Positions 1 through 8,314 of a DNA stretch of 64,000 bases are shown here, piece by piece. A program made the translations under genes and the position numbers. This DNA comes from Alkaliphilus peptidifermentans DSM 18978 (GTDB lineage: Bacteria > Bacillota > Clostridia > Peptostreptococcales > Natronincolaceae). The stretch spans positions 61,793 to 125,792 of the forward strand of contig NZ_FMUS01000012.1 of the NCBI RefSeq assembly GCF_900101495.1. The letters are read 5' to 3'. Below the pieces are notes generated by a model. The model did no database searches, was not told where the DNA came from, and saw only the letters and a program-made list of their open reading frames with translations. The number at the start of each line of letters is the position of its first letter. Position 1 is the stretch's first letter.

Positions 1-32
1 TCTATGTCTATAAAAACTCCCACATTACTCAT
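1..32 (-). CDS. N-terminal edge of a NYN-domain-like protein (partial)
   Basis: Only the first ten codons are inside the window; the gene runs off the left edge. They read MSNVGVFIDI, which resembles the opening strand of NYN/LabA-type (PIN-like nuclease) domains, where a hydrophobic strand ends in the first catalytic Asp. A ribosome site GGGAGTGAT sits 6-8 bases before the ATG. The start is convincing, but the family call rests on ten residues and is tentative. Confidence 0.35.
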   Translation of the reverse strand, partial: MSNVGVFIDI

Positions 33-180
33 ATTAATCACTCCCATGGTCTTTCATATTTATATAATTATACACTAAATTTAAAACTATAAACATATAT
101 TATTATACATAATAGTCTTCAAAGTTATGAAAGAATAATATCCTTCACATTTAAAAATAGGCTCATTTAACGTAAACTAA

Positions 181-209
181 AAACTGATAAGAAAAATTCT
201 TATCAGTTT
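181..209 (-). terminator. Rho-independent terminator after cphA
   Basis: This is a perfect 13-bp inverted repeat (AAACTGATAAGAA / TTCTTATCAGTTT) with a 3-nt loop. It lies 6 bases beyond the cphA stop codon and is followed on the minus strand by TTTTTAG. It ends the cphB-cphA transcript. Confidence 0.85.
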
Positions 210-215
210 CAATCA

Positions 216-2876
216 TTATGCTTTTGCTGCAATTATTTTTGATTCATCATCAACCACCTCTTGTTCAAGTGTTGTTTTTTCTATTGCCATGGAATTAATC
301 AAATCAACCAGGGGCTGATAATTTTCATAGAAGACAACAATCAGATCTCCTTCTTTTCCATTCTCAATTGCCTTTCTTAAGGCATTAACCTCATTACATT
401 CTATTTCCATCCTATCCTCGGTAAGTCCACCTAAAGAACAACCTTTTTTGAGAATTTTAGCTACTTCTTCTGGCTTTCTGCCCCTCAAATCCATATCCTC
501 TTTAATATGGACATAATCGAAGTATTTACCGGAAATCTCCCCTATTTTTAATATGTTTATATCGGTTCTGTCTCCTGGAACACCAATTATTCCTATAAGA
601 TTCCCTTGTTTCATTCTCTTCAAGCCCTCTAGAACCTTACTATATCCATCTATGTTATGTCCATAATCAATAATAACCTTAAAGTTTCTAACATCGAAAA
701 CATTAAATCTACCTGGATTATACTTTATATCAGTATTAAATTCTGATAAAGCTTCAGCTATTGTTGCTATACTCACTCCAAGGGAATATGCTCCTGCTAC
801 GGCTGCCATGCTGTTTTCAATATTATGCTTTAGAACACCTCCGAAAGTAGCAGGTATTCTACTTATCTCTATTACCTTATGACTTTCCTCTCCATCAAAT
901 ACCCATATATTTTCATCTGATATATATACCGCTTTTCTTCCTAAACTTATATGTTTTTCAATCAGTTTATTATTTTGTGACTGCGAAAAAAGAACTATAT
1001 TACATTTAACATTATTTAATATTACTTCAGTGTAGGGGTCATCGGCATTTAAAACAGCATAACCATTTTTATTTACAGCTTCAACAACTAAGGACTTTAC
1101 ATTGGCCATTTCTTCCAGTGTATTTATTCCATCTAAGCCTAAGTGGTCATCACCAATATTGGTTATTATACCAACATCTGCCACATTATAGCCTAACCCT
1201 TTGTTTACAATTCCCCCTCTAGCTGTTTCTAATACTGCCACTTCTACTCTTTTATCCATTAACACTATTCTAGCACTTTGGGGTCCTGTTGTGTCTCCTT
1301 TCACGACTAATTCATCATCGATATATACTCCACCTGTATTTGTCATTCCAACAATTAAACCACTTTTTTTGATAATATTGGAAAGCATCCTAGTGGTTGT
1401 GGTTTTTCCATTAGTACCGGTTATTGATATTATTGGAACTGAATGCTTAGCACCTTTTGGAAATAGCATATCAACGATTGTGCTTGCAACATTTCTGTTC
1501 TTTCCTATGGAAGGATAATGATGCATGCGGATTCCTGGACATGCATTAATTTCAATAATAGTACCACCACTACTTACTATGGGCCTTGATATGTCCGCAG
1601 TTGTAACATCTACTCCAGCTATATCTAGCCCAATTGCTCTTACTGCATTAATTATAAGTCTCTTGTTTTCTTCATGGATGTCATCTGTGACATCAACAGC
1701 TATTCCTCCGGTACTTAGGTTTGCATTTTCTCTTAAAAATACAACCTCCCCTTCAGTAGGTACATCATTCAAATGCCTGTTTTTCTTCTCTAGAACCATC
1801 ATCATAACATCATCTTTAACTATTTTTGTTAAGGGCTTTTCATGTCCATACCCTCTCTTTAAGCTCTTGTTTTCTAAGTCAATTAACTCTTCTATTGTAT
1901 TTACTCCATTCCCAATAACATGAGTTGATATCCGTTGAGCCACCGCTACCACCTTATTGTCTACCACAACAACTCTATAATGTTTACCATGAATAAATTT
2001 CTCTACCAATATTCTATTGCTATGCATCTTAGCTATCTTAAAGGCCCGTTCCACTTCTTCAGGTGTTCGTAGCTCTATAGAGACCCCTTTACCTTGATTG
2101 CCATTAAAGGGCTTTACTACAACAGGATAGCCTATCTCATCAGCTACAGTAATTGCCTCTTCCCACGTTTCCACTGCTCTGCCAATTGGTACTGGAATAT
2201 TAAGAAAGCTTAGTATTTCCTTTGTTAACTCCTTATCACTGGCAGTATCAACAGCAATGCAATTGGTAGCATCAGTAATTGTAGCTTGTATCTTGCGGGC
2301 GTATTTACCATAGCCCAGCTGAATTAGACTATTCTCACCTATTCTTAAGCTTGGAATACCCCTTTTAGTTGCTTCATCAATTATAGCTCTAGTACTAATA
2401 CCTAATGATTTTTCTTGGACTATGCTCTTAACTTTTTCAAGTTCGTAGGGTAAATTCACTTCTTTAAACTGCAAAATGTCTTGCAAAATATCAAATGCAA
2501 GTAAGCCAGATTCATAACCAGCAGTTTCATCGATAAATGAAAATACTATTGAATATACCGATTCATTTTCTAAGTATCTAGTTTTACCAAAATTTACATC
2601 ATACCCTAGGGTTTTCTGAATTTCTAGTGCAACATGTTCTAATATATGCGCCATATATGTGCCTCTGTTGAGCCGCTCAACAAATCCACCTTCATAGTTT
2701 CTACTACATTTATGTTTTTTTAAACCTGGCAATAGACTTATCAGCTTATCATTGAAGCCATCTATATCGCAGGAGGGTATATTAACATACTTCTCAATAT
2801 CAACATCTATTCTAATAACTGGCCAATGACTATAGATGTTTCTACCATTATATACCCTGATATTAATTAACTTCAT
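216..2876 (-). CDS. cphA: Cyanophycin synthetase
   Basis: CphA polymerises Asp and Arg, using ATP, into cyanophycin, a cytoplasmic nitrogen reserve. The 886-residue length and domain order match the CphA1 family: an N-terminal domain (about 1-160), an ATP-grasp domain (about 210-470, with YPVVVKPFNGNQGKGV) and a Mur-ligase-like domain whose P-loop TGTNGKTTTT lies near residue 487. LETARGGI near 550 and IIDYGHN near 736 are further Mur-ligase signatures. The ATG overlaps the cphB stop by four bases (ATGA), and the ribosome site GGAGGATCAACA is inside cphB, so the two are translationally coupled. Cyanophycin genes are patchy in anaerobic Firmicutes. The identification is firm; the polymer itself is inferred. 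Confidence 0.95.
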   Translation of the reverse strand: MKLINIRVYNGRNIYSHWPVIRIDVDIEKYVNIPSCDIDGFNDKLISLLPGLKKHKCSRNYEGGFVERLNRGTYMAHILEHVALEIQKTLGYDVNFGKTRYLENESVYSIVFSFIDETAGYESGLLAFDILQDILQFKEVNLPYELEKVKSIVQEKSLGISTRAIIDEATKRGIPSLRIGENSLIQLGYGKYARKIQATITDATNCIAVDTASDKELTKEILSFLNIPVPIGRAVETWEEAITVADEIGYPVVVKPFNGNQGKGVSIELRTPEEVERAFKIAKMHSNRILVEKFIHGKHYRVVVVDNKVVAVAQRISTHVIGNGVNTIEELIDLENKSLKRGYGHEKPLTKIVKDDVMMMVLEKKNRHLNDVPTEGEVVFLRENANLSTGGIAVDVTDDIHEENKRLIINAVRAIGLDIAGVDVTTADISRPIVSSGGTIIEINACPGIRMHHYPSIGKNRNVASTIVDMLFPKGAKHSVPIISITGTNGKTTTTRMLSNIIKKSGLIVGMTNTGGVYIDDELVVKGDTTGPQSARIVLMDKRVEVAVLETARGGIVNKGLGYNVADVGIITNIGDDHLGLDGINTLEEMANVKSLVVEAVNKNGYAVLNADDPYTEVILNNVKCNIVLFSQSQNNKLIEKHISLGRKAVYISDENIWVFDGEESHKVIEISRIPATFGGVLKHNIENSMAAVAGAYSLGVSIATIAEALSEFNTDIKYNPGRFNVFDVRNFKVIIDYGHNIDGYSKVLEGLKRMKQGNLIGIIGVPGDRTDINILKIGEISGKYFDYVHIKEDMDLRGRKPEEVAKILKKGCSLGGLTEDRMEIECNEVNALRKAIENGKEGDLIVVFYENYQPLVDLINSMAIEKTTLEQEVVDDESKIIAAKA

Positions 2877-3709
2877 TGTTGATCCTCCTTATCATTATTA
2901 TCTCTTTGGAGAATTGCATTTCTAGATTTCAAATTGAATCCATAGCCTGTTGGTAGTATGTGTACCTTTACATTTGTTATTACTAATGGGTCATCGGGAT
3001 ACTGTTCAGATATATTTGTATAATCAATTTCCCTGCCATCTACAATTGTCACAACACCAGAACCTATTACCCTCATTTCATTCTGATGATTTACAACTAT
3101 AGCTGTATCTTCATCTATACCAATTCCAAGGCTTACAGGATTTTGAGCCACAGCCCCCAATAATCTTCCAATTCTGCCCCGCTGATTAAAATGTTGATCT
3201 ATAATGATTTCATCTAGGAAGCCCATGCCTGGAGCCATTTTTATTGTACATTTTCTAGGTGCATCCTCTTCCTCTCCTTCAACCACCATCACTTCACTCA
3301 TCATCGAAGCTCCAGCACTGGTTCCTGCAATAATTATTCCAGCTTCAACGGCTTTTAAGACATGACAATGAAAGGCGGTTCCACCTAATATACTTGAGAT
3401 TCTCAGTTGATCACCACCTACAAAAAAAATACAGGAAATTCTATCAAGTTCATCGGATAACTGTTTTCTATTTGCTTCTCTTCTATTTATTATGTTTATT
3501 GTTTCTACCCTTTCTGCTCCTAAATCATAAAAAATTCTTTTATATTCTTCACCCACCTCTAATGGATAATTAGTGGCAGTTGTAATTATAGCTATCTTTG
3601 ATTTTCTACCTCCTGAGAGATGCACCACCTCTTTTAATATATCTTTATTAGCTTTTTTATCTTCTCCTCCACCAATTATAATAAGTCTAGTATCCTTTTT
3701 ACTATCCAT
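2873..3709 (-). CDS. cphB: Cyanophycinase
   Basis: This is an exopeptidase of family S51 that degrades cyanophycin to beta-Asp-Arg dipeptides. Its 278 residues match the family. The nucleophile-elbow motif GTSAGASMM (Ser near residue 132) and the preceding FFVGGDQLRI strand are typical. The gene is first in a two-gene operon with cphA, so synthesis and breakdown enzymes are made from one mRNA. No isoaspartyl dipeptidase gene lies next to it, so the final dipeptide cleavage must be encoded elsewhere. Confidence 0.95.
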   Translation of the reverse strand: MDSKKDTRLIIIGGGEDKKANKDILKEVVHLSGGRKSKIAIITTATNYPLEVGEEYKRIFYDLGAERVETINIINRREANRKQLSDELDRISCIFFVGGDQLRISSILGGTAFHCHVLKAVEAGIIIAGTSAGASMMSEVMVVEGEEEDAPRKCTIKMAPGMGFLDEIIIDQHFNQRGRIGRLLGAVAQNPVSLGIGIDEDTAIVVNHQNEMRVIGSGVVTIVDGREIDYTNISEQYPDDPLVITNVKVHILPTGYGFNLKSRNAILQRDNNDKEDQQ

Positions 3710-3824
3710 AGTTAGCTCCTTCCAAATAAAACTATTTATATTTTTTCCTTAACCTATTGAAATATTCAAATTTTTCGTCGAGAAAATAGTTTATAATGGT
3801 AGAAGTAATTGAATAATAAAAAAA

Positions 3825-3881
3825 GACGACTAATTAGTCGTCAAAAAATAACACAAAACCGTAATTATAATGGTTTTGTGT
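3825..3881 (-). terminator. Tandem terminator hairpins after the Na/Pi cotransporter gene
   Basis: There are two hairpins in series. The first, read on the minus strand, pairs ACACAAAACC with GGTTTTGTGT (3851-3881) and is followed by TATTTTTTG. The second is the perfect palindrome GACGACTAATTAGTCGTC (3825-3842), followed by TTTTTTATTATT. Both begin within 70 bases of the transporter stop codon. Confidence 0.8.
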
Positions 3882-3891
3882 TTATTCTAAT

Positions 3892-5505
3892 TTATTTATT
3901 TGTCTTTAATTCATCTAGTACTGCCATTGCAATATTTGAAGCATGGTCTGAAATTCTTTCCATATTGCTGATAAAATCTAGGAATATGACTCCAGAGCTT
4001 GGGTTACACAGGTGATTGTTTAGCCTTTGAATATGGTTAACTCTAAGGGATTTTTCCATTGAATCTACATTTCCTTCAATTTCTATAACCTTCATTGCTA
4101 AACTACCATCTAAATTTTTCATTGCTGTTAATGAATCCTTATATGCCTTTACAACCAGCTCTGCCATCTCTTTTAATTCACTAACTGCAATTTCAGAGAA
4201 TTCCAGGTGGTTATCTATTTTATATTGAGCAAGTTCAGCAATGTTTTCAGCATGATCCCCTACCCTTTCTATATCATTAATTGTGTTAAACAAACCATCG
4301 ACGGTTTCTCGGTTACGTATAGAAATATTTGTGTTTGAAAGCTTGACTAAATATGTTGACATTTCACGTTCAAGCTCATTAACAATTTTTTCTACTCTAA
4401 ATGATTCGTCAATCTTTTTCTGATTCGCTTCAAGAAAGCCTTCTATAGAATTCTCAAGGGAGTCTCTGGCTATGTTCCCCATATGAAGGGTCTCCTTAAT
4501 TGCACTTGCCAAAGCAATAGATGGTGTTTCCAGAATACGATCATCAATGTATTTAATTCCTTCAGTTGAATCTTCATCTCCAGGGAACATTTTATTTACT
4601 AGCGAGACTAAAATACCGGCAAAAGGAAGAAGGATTAAAGTATTGGCAATATTGAAAATTGTATGGGCATTTGCGATTTGTCTTGGAATATCACCTGGGT
4701 CTAAGGTTGTGATAATCCTATATACAGGTCCCTGTAGGACAAAAATAAATATGAGGGTTCCTATAAAGTTAAATACAAAGTGAAAGGCCGCTGCTCGCTT
4801 AGCGGTTTTATTAGCACCAATACTGGATAGCATTGCGGTTACAGTTGTACCAATATTAATACCAAACAAAATAGGTAGTCCAGATTCTATAGGAATAAGT
4901 CCTTCCATGGCTAATGCTAATAAAATACCTGTAGAAGCAGTACTACTTTGAACCGCCACCGTTATGGCAAAGCCCGCAAGTATTCCTAATGCAGGGTTTG
5001 TACCAAAGCCTACAAGTAAATCTCTAAAGGCTTGTGCTTCTCTTAGGGGCCTTAAGGAATCACCCATAAATTTCATACCTATAAAAAGGATACCAAAGCC
5101 TATGAAGGCCTCTGCTATTTGTTTAAGCTTCCTATTTTCAGTAAATAACCAAACACCAACAGCTATACCAACAATAATAGGGGCATATTTTTCAATTTTA
5201 AATGTAATGATTTGTGCTGTTATGGTTGTCCCAATGTTGGCGCCCATAATCACACCTACAGCCTGTGTAAGCTTCATCATACCTGCATTAACAAACCCTA
5301 TTACCATGACCGTTGTAGCACTGCTGCTTTGAACTATTGCTGTAACACCAGCACCTACTAAGACTGCCATAAAACGATTACTTGTTAACATGCCAATAAT
5401 TGATTTTAGCTTGTCACCTGCTGCCTTTTGTAAGCCTGTACTCATAACATTCATTCCATATAGGAATAAACCTAACCCACCAATTAAGCCAAAAATAATT
5501 TCCAT
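3892..5505 (-). CDS. Na+/phosphate cotransporter family protein with PhoU-like tail
   Basis: This is a membrane transporter of the Na/Pi-II (NptA/YjbB) type, 537 residues from the chosen ATG. The two internally repeated halves carry the QSSSA and QSSTA motifs (AIVQSSSATTVMVIGF and AVQSSTASTGILLA) that define the family. About eight hydrophobic segments cover residues 1-310. Residues 340-537 are helical and PhoU-like. The ORF extends six codons further, but GGGAGG lies 6 bases before the internal ATG at 5505, so I start there. A Pho box about 80-115 bases upstream implies induction by phosphate starvation, which supports phosphate as substrate. Confidence 0.92.
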   Translation of the reverse strand: MEIIFGLIGGLGLFLYGMNVMSTGLQKAAGDKLKSIIGMLTSNRFMAVLVGAGVTAIVQSSSATTVMVIGFVNAGMMKLTQAVGVIMGANIGTTITAQIITFKIEKYAPIIVGIAVGVWLFTENRKLKQIAEAFIGFGILFIGMKFMGDSLRPLREAQAFRDLLVGFGTNPALGILAGFAITVAVQSSTASTGILLALAMEGLIPIESGLPILFGINIGTTVTAMLSSIGANKTAKRAAAFHFVFNFIGTLIFIFVLQGPVYRIITTLDPGDIPRQIANAHTIFNIANTLILLPFAGILVSLVNKMFPGDEDSTEGIKYIDDRILETPSIALASAIKETLHMGNIARDSLENSIEGFLEANQKKIDESFRVEKIVNELEREMSTYLVKLSNTNISIRNRETVDGLFNTINDIERVGDHAENIAELAQYKIDNHLEFSEIAVSELKEMAELVVKAYKDSLTAMKNLDGSLAMKVIEIEGNVDSMEKSLRVNHIQRLNNHLCNPSSGVIFLDFISNMERISDHASNIAMAVLDELKTNK

Positions 5506-5581
5506 TATAATCCTCCCACTCATTGACTAGACTAACTGAATACACATTCACTCTTACATTACTATTTTGGGTTCTCTTTAA

Positions 5582-5620
5582 CATTAAAAGAATGTTATAT
5601 AATTGTTAAATCCATGTTAA
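5582..5620 (-). promoter_or_regulatory. Pho box (PhoP-type operator) upstream of the Na/Pi cotransporter
   Basis: Read on the minus strand, four hexamers TTAACA, TTAACA, ATAACA and TTAATG recur with exact 11-bp spacing (5-nt gaps). On the plus strand they lie at 615-620, 604-609, 593-598 and 582-587 (+5000). This is the arrangement of PhoP-binding direct repeats in Firmicutes, on the coding strand of the phosphate transporter gene. The rest of the 5506-5862 gap holds no gene. Confidence 0.75.
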
Positions 5621-5862
5621 CTATTCTAGTATATATTTAAGTATAATGTTTACTCATTTTCATGAATTTATCATTTTTTATTTTTTCACACCCCTCCTTA
5701 AGTCTCTAGTAATATATTCTTGCTGCTGATTTTTTTCAATTTCATATTTATCATCATCTCTGCATTAACAGTAACAAAATAGGGATATACATTTATTGAA
5801 TTTTATGTTATTCTAAAATTGAAATTTTACCTAATATAATATATCAAGGAGGAGTACATAAA

Positions 5863-6090
5863 ATGTTTGAGAGAATTAGAAGTATAATTGCTGAGCAACT
5901 GGGAATTGACGATATTGAATCTATTGAAAGAACATCGTCTCTGATTAATGATTTAGATGCCGACTCATTAGATGCTGTTGAAATTATTATGGCAATAGAA
6001 GATGAGTTTGGTGTAGAAATTCCTGATGAAGAAGCTGAGTCTTTCAAAAACATTGGCGATATCGTCGATTACATTGAAAGAAACAAATAG
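5863..6090 (+). CDS. acpP: Acyl carrier protein
   Basis: This 75-residue acidic protein carries fatty-acyl chains on a phosphopantetheine arm. The attachment motif DADSLDAVE contains the modified Ser (about residue 37), and the following [14 protein letters not shown] is typical helix III. A strong ribosome site AAGGAGGAG precedes the ATG. It stands alone with its own terminator rather than in a fab operon, so it could serve general fatty-acid synthesis or a dedicated role; its sequence looks like a normal fatty-acid ACP. Confidence 0.95.
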   Translation: MFERIRSIIAEQLGIDDIESIERTSSLINDLDADSLDAVEIIMAIEDEFGVEIPDEEAESFKNIGDIVDYIERNK

Positions 6091-6096
6091 ATAAAG

Positions 6097-6154
6097 AAAG
6101 TGCTGTTTATAAAATGCAACCCTTTTAAGGACCATTTTAAAAGAACAGCACTTT
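6097..6154 (+). terminator. Terminator after acpP
   Basis: AAAGTGCTGTT pairs with AACAGCACTTT around an AT-rich loop that can itself pair weakly (CTTTTAA / TTTAAAAG). The stem is followed by TATTTTTTAG on the plus strand. It starts 6 bases after the acpP stop codon. Confidence 0.8.
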
Positions 6155-6244
6155 TATTTTTTAGACATGTTACCAACGAGAAAATTTTACATACCTTATA
6201 TATGAGACTTTATTTTTTCTGAAATTTTAAAAGGAGGTTTTCTC

Positions 6245-6664
6245 GTGGAAGCAGAAAAACAAAATGGAAATGATATGAGATATCCACCAATTGATGACGG
6301 TATGTGTCATCCATTCCCTGGTATGCCGCCTATGGCCGATTATGGAATGATGCCAGGTATGCATCCAGGTATGATGCCAGGTATGCACCCAGGCATGCAC
6401 CCAGGTATGCACCCAGGCATGCACCCAGGTATGCACCCAGGCATGCACCCAGGCATGCACCCAGGCATGCACCCAGGTATGCACCCAGGTATGATGCCCG
6501 ATATGGGTCATATGCCTTATCCACCACCTATGGGTATAGGTGAGCACGATATGAAAAAAATGTATTATATGCACATGTACTTAGCCTCAATGCATAAAGC
6601 TGAAGCCTATAAGCACAAGATGATGCACCATGATCATCATCATACACCCCATCATGATTGTTAA
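6245..6664 (+). CDS. Met-His-Pro-Gly repeat, His-rich protein
   Basis: I do not recognise a named family. The 139-residue product has a central run of thirteen GMHP/GMMP tetrapeptides (about 34-85), then [10 protein letters not shown], and a C-terminal segment rich in Met and His that ends [12 protein letters not shown]. There is no signal peptide or membrane segment. The start is GTG at 6245, set by AAGGAGG nine bases upstream. So many Met and His side chains suggest binding of Cu, Ni or Zn; small repeat proteins in spore coats look similar. Both ideas are inference. Two neighbours (Asp23 and CopZ-like genes) face the other way. Confidence 0.75.
   Translation: MEAEKQNGNDMRYPPIDDGMCHPFPGMPPMADYGMMPGMHPGMMPGMHPGMHPGMHPGMHPGMHPGMHPGMHPGMHPGMHPGMMPDMGHMPYPPPMGIGEHDMKKMYYMHMYLASMHKAEAYKHKMMHHDHHHTPHHDC
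6344..6499 (+). repeat. 12-bp coding minisatellite
   Basis: Tandem 12-bp units GG(T/C)ATGCACCCA encode Gly-Met-His-Pro. Nine near-identical units occupy 6380-6487, flanked by four diverged units with GATGCC(A/C). Differences are almost only T/C in the second codon-block base, so the array probably expanded recently by slippage. Length should vary between strains. Confidence 0.9.
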
Positions 6665-6669
6665 CAAAC

Positions 6670-6706
6670 AAACTAAAACAGGTCTTCTTTAGACCTGTTT
6701 TAGTTT
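6670..6706 (+). terminator. Terminator after the MHPG-repeat gene
   Basis: This is a perfect 16-bp stem, AAACTAAAACAGGTCT paired with AGACCTGTTTTAGTTT, with a 5-nt loop, beginning 5 bases after the stop codon. The U-rich arm TTTTAGTTT is part of the stem. The right end of a 122-bp repeat element starts at the very next base. Confidence 0.8.
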
Positions 6707-6828
6707 AGACTGTTGAAAATACTTCATCTTCTTTGTTGCTGCAAAAACCCAGCACCCTTACGTATTAAGTATACGCTGCAGTCGCTGGGTCTTCTTGCGC
6801 CTTGAATCTGAAGAACTTTGAACAGTCT
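6707..6828 (-). repeat. 122-bp dispersed repeat element, copy 1
   Basis: In canonical orientation (minus strand here) it begins AGACTGTT and ends AACAGTCT, a perfect 8-bp terminal inverted repeat. Inside, GACCCAGC pairs with GCTGGGTT around a core with GCGTATACTTAATACGTAAG. It aligns without gaps to copies at 30619-30740 and 31763-31884, all exactly 122 bp. It has no ORF of note. Confidence 0.85.
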
Positions 6829-6852
6829 GGATATCGTTGAAGTTGTTTTGTT

Positions 6853-7212
6853 TTAAGGTATTTTAATATCTTGAACATAAACATTGACTGTTTCCACATA
6901 AATTTCTGTCATAGCTTCAATTGCTGTTTTTACCTTTTCTTGTACTTCCTTAATTACTTCAGGAATAACAACTCCGTATTGAATTACTACAGAAAGGTTT
7001 ATTACAACCTGCTTCTCTTCCGTCGCAACATTGACTCCTTTTCTAGGGTTATTCTTTCCTATGTAATCGGATACTCCTTTTGATATACCACCGCTGTAGG
7101 ATACAATTCCTTTGACTTCCTCAACTGCTTTTTGAGTAATCACCATAATTACATCCCCTGCTATTTTAATTTTCCCCTGTTGACCTTGTAGCTCCATTGA
7201 ATTCTTTGGCAT
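6853..7212 (-). CDS. Asp23/Gls24 family envelope stress protein
   Basis: These small proteins associate with the cell envelope in Gram-positive bacteria. The 119-residue product shows the family pattern: a GKIKIAGDVIMVITQKAV opening, the conserved VKGIVSYSGG turn, and a VNLSVVIQYGVVIPEV-like strand pair followed by an amphipathic helix. The ORF is nine codons longer, but AGGAGG lies nine bases before the ATG at 7212 (MPKNSM), which I take as the start. It is monocistronic. Confidence 0.88.
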   Translation of the reverse strand: MPKNSMELQGQQGKIKIAGDVIMVITQKAVEEVKGIVSYSGGISKGVSDYIGKNNPRKGVNVATEEKQVVINLSVVIQYGVVIPEVIKEVQEKVKTAIEAMTEIYVETVNVYVQDIKIP

Positions 7213-7365
7213 AATCATCACTCCTCCTAAATAATTCATTTATTGATAATTATTATAATTAGTCTAAGTATAACCCGATAATATTCAGAGTTTAATATCA
7301 TGTTAGGTTGCTATTTATTATATCATATGGTAGCAGTTAGTATCCATAATTATACTTTAAGAAAT

Positions 7366-7668
7366 TTAATGATTGCATTTTTTACCACAGCCTGAACCAC
7401 AGGTACTTTTTGAAGATTTAGTAACATTTTTGAAGTCTGAAGATAAATCAATATCTTGAATCAAAAAAATTTTTTCGTAACTCTCATTATAAAAAATCAC
7501 TTCACAATCACTATTTCTACATGTATAGTATTGTTCATCAATAACAATAGAAGCTAATTCCTTTTTAACAACCGACTCTACTACTAAAAAATGTATAGCT
7601 TCCCCTTCTATTTTACACAAAGGGCATTTTACTTTATTAACATTATGTTTATTATTACAACAACCCAT
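7366..7668 (-). CDS. Small Cys-rich metal-binding protein, CopZ zinc-domain-like
   Basis: The 100-residue protein has an N-terminal CC, then CPLC (about 15-18) and a YYTCRNSDCEVIFY segment (about 48-60). Paired CxxC...C-x4-C spacing like this is seen in the Fe-S/zinc N-terminal domain of CopZ-type copper chaperones. It lacks the C-terminal heavy-metal-associated GMxCxxC domain and instead ends in CGSGCGKKCNH, a second possible metal site. A ribosome site GGAGG precedes the ATG. A metallochaperone or metal-storage role is inferred from the cysteines only. Confidence 0.6.
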   Translation of the reverse strand: MGCCNNKHNVNKVKCPLCKIEGEAIHFLVVESVVKKELASIVIDEQYYTCRNSDCEVIFYNESYEKIFLIQDIDLSSDFKNVTKSSKSTCGSGCGKKCNH

Positions 7669-7762
7669 AACTAAACCTCCTTGCTTAAGCTTTATGATAA
7701 TTCCACCTTAATTTTGTTAAGTACTTATTTTCTCCATCTTTTCGTTTTCTTATGAATTAGAA

Positions 7763-7788
7763 ATGAGTCAGAAGTTATCCCGACTCAT
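7763..7788 (-). terminator. Possible weak terminator after the DUF1893 gene
   Basis: A 7-bp stem (ATGAGTC / GACTCAT) lies 20 bases beyond the stop codon and is followed on the minus strand by TTTCTAATTC. The stem is short and the U-run is broken, so this is only a candidate. Confidence 0.4.
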
Positions 7789-7807
7789 ATATATGTAGAT
7801 ATCTACT

Positions 7808-8224
7808 TTATTTAATTAAGAATTCTTTTATCTCATTATACGCATCATCTGGACTATCTATTTTTTCAACGAGCTTTTCAATAGGACATATACTTGTTTT
7901 ATCTCTATTAAGTATATATGGCACCTCAACTTGATACTCATAATGGACGTTATTCTTTTCAAAGATTTTTTTTGCTTCACTACTCATAGTATCAGCATAT
8001 ACTTTTGTAATACCACTATAAATCACCAATAATGCTGCAGCCTTTCCAATGATTTTGTCCGCTAAAACCATATTACTGAATATATTTTTATCCTGCATTA
8101 AGGGTAGCATCAAAGGCTTTATTCCCTTCTCAACCGACGTGTAACAAACTACTCCTTTGGATACCACTACACATGTGTAATTATCAGCAACAAGCTTATT
8201 TTTTGCCAATTGTAACTCCATCAT
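7808..8224 (-). CDS. DUF1893 domain protein
   Basis: The 138 residues look like the DUF1893 family, whose members have an alpha/beta fold related to cytidine-deaminase-like proteins but usually no catalytic zinc ligands. Recognisable are the KNKLVADNYTCVVVSKGVV opening and VLADKIIGKAAALLVIYSGI, with the conserved GKAAA-L stretch. Two ATG codons follow GGGAGG; either could be used. No function is established and the neighbours do not suggest one. Confidence 0.7.
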   Translation of the reverse strand: MMELQLAKNKLVADNYTCVVVSKGVVCYTSVEKGIKPLMLPLMQDKNIFSNMVLADKIIGKAAALLVIYSGITKVYADTMSSEAKKIFEKNNVHYEYQVEVPYILNRDKTSICPIEKLVEKIDSPDDAYNEIKEFLIK

Positions 8225-8314
8225 TGATAAAGCCTCCCTTAACCAGTTTTACAAATTACATGAATGACTACTATTTACACCACAAACTTAGTCTCCATTC
8301 CATGTATTAATAAT

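Noticed and set aside
1201..1923. Two plus-strand ORFs (105 and 132 codons) inside cphA
   Set aside because: They are antisense to conserved Mur-ligase and ATP-grasp motifs and lack ribosome sites.
6344..6499. CRISPR-like look of the tandem repeats
   Set aside because: The units are contiguous 12-mers without spacers and encode protein.
6304..6543. ORFs of 65-115 codons in other frames across the MHPG array
   Set aside because: A 12-bp repeat without stops is open in all frames. Only the GTG-started frame has a ribosome site and non-repetitive ends.
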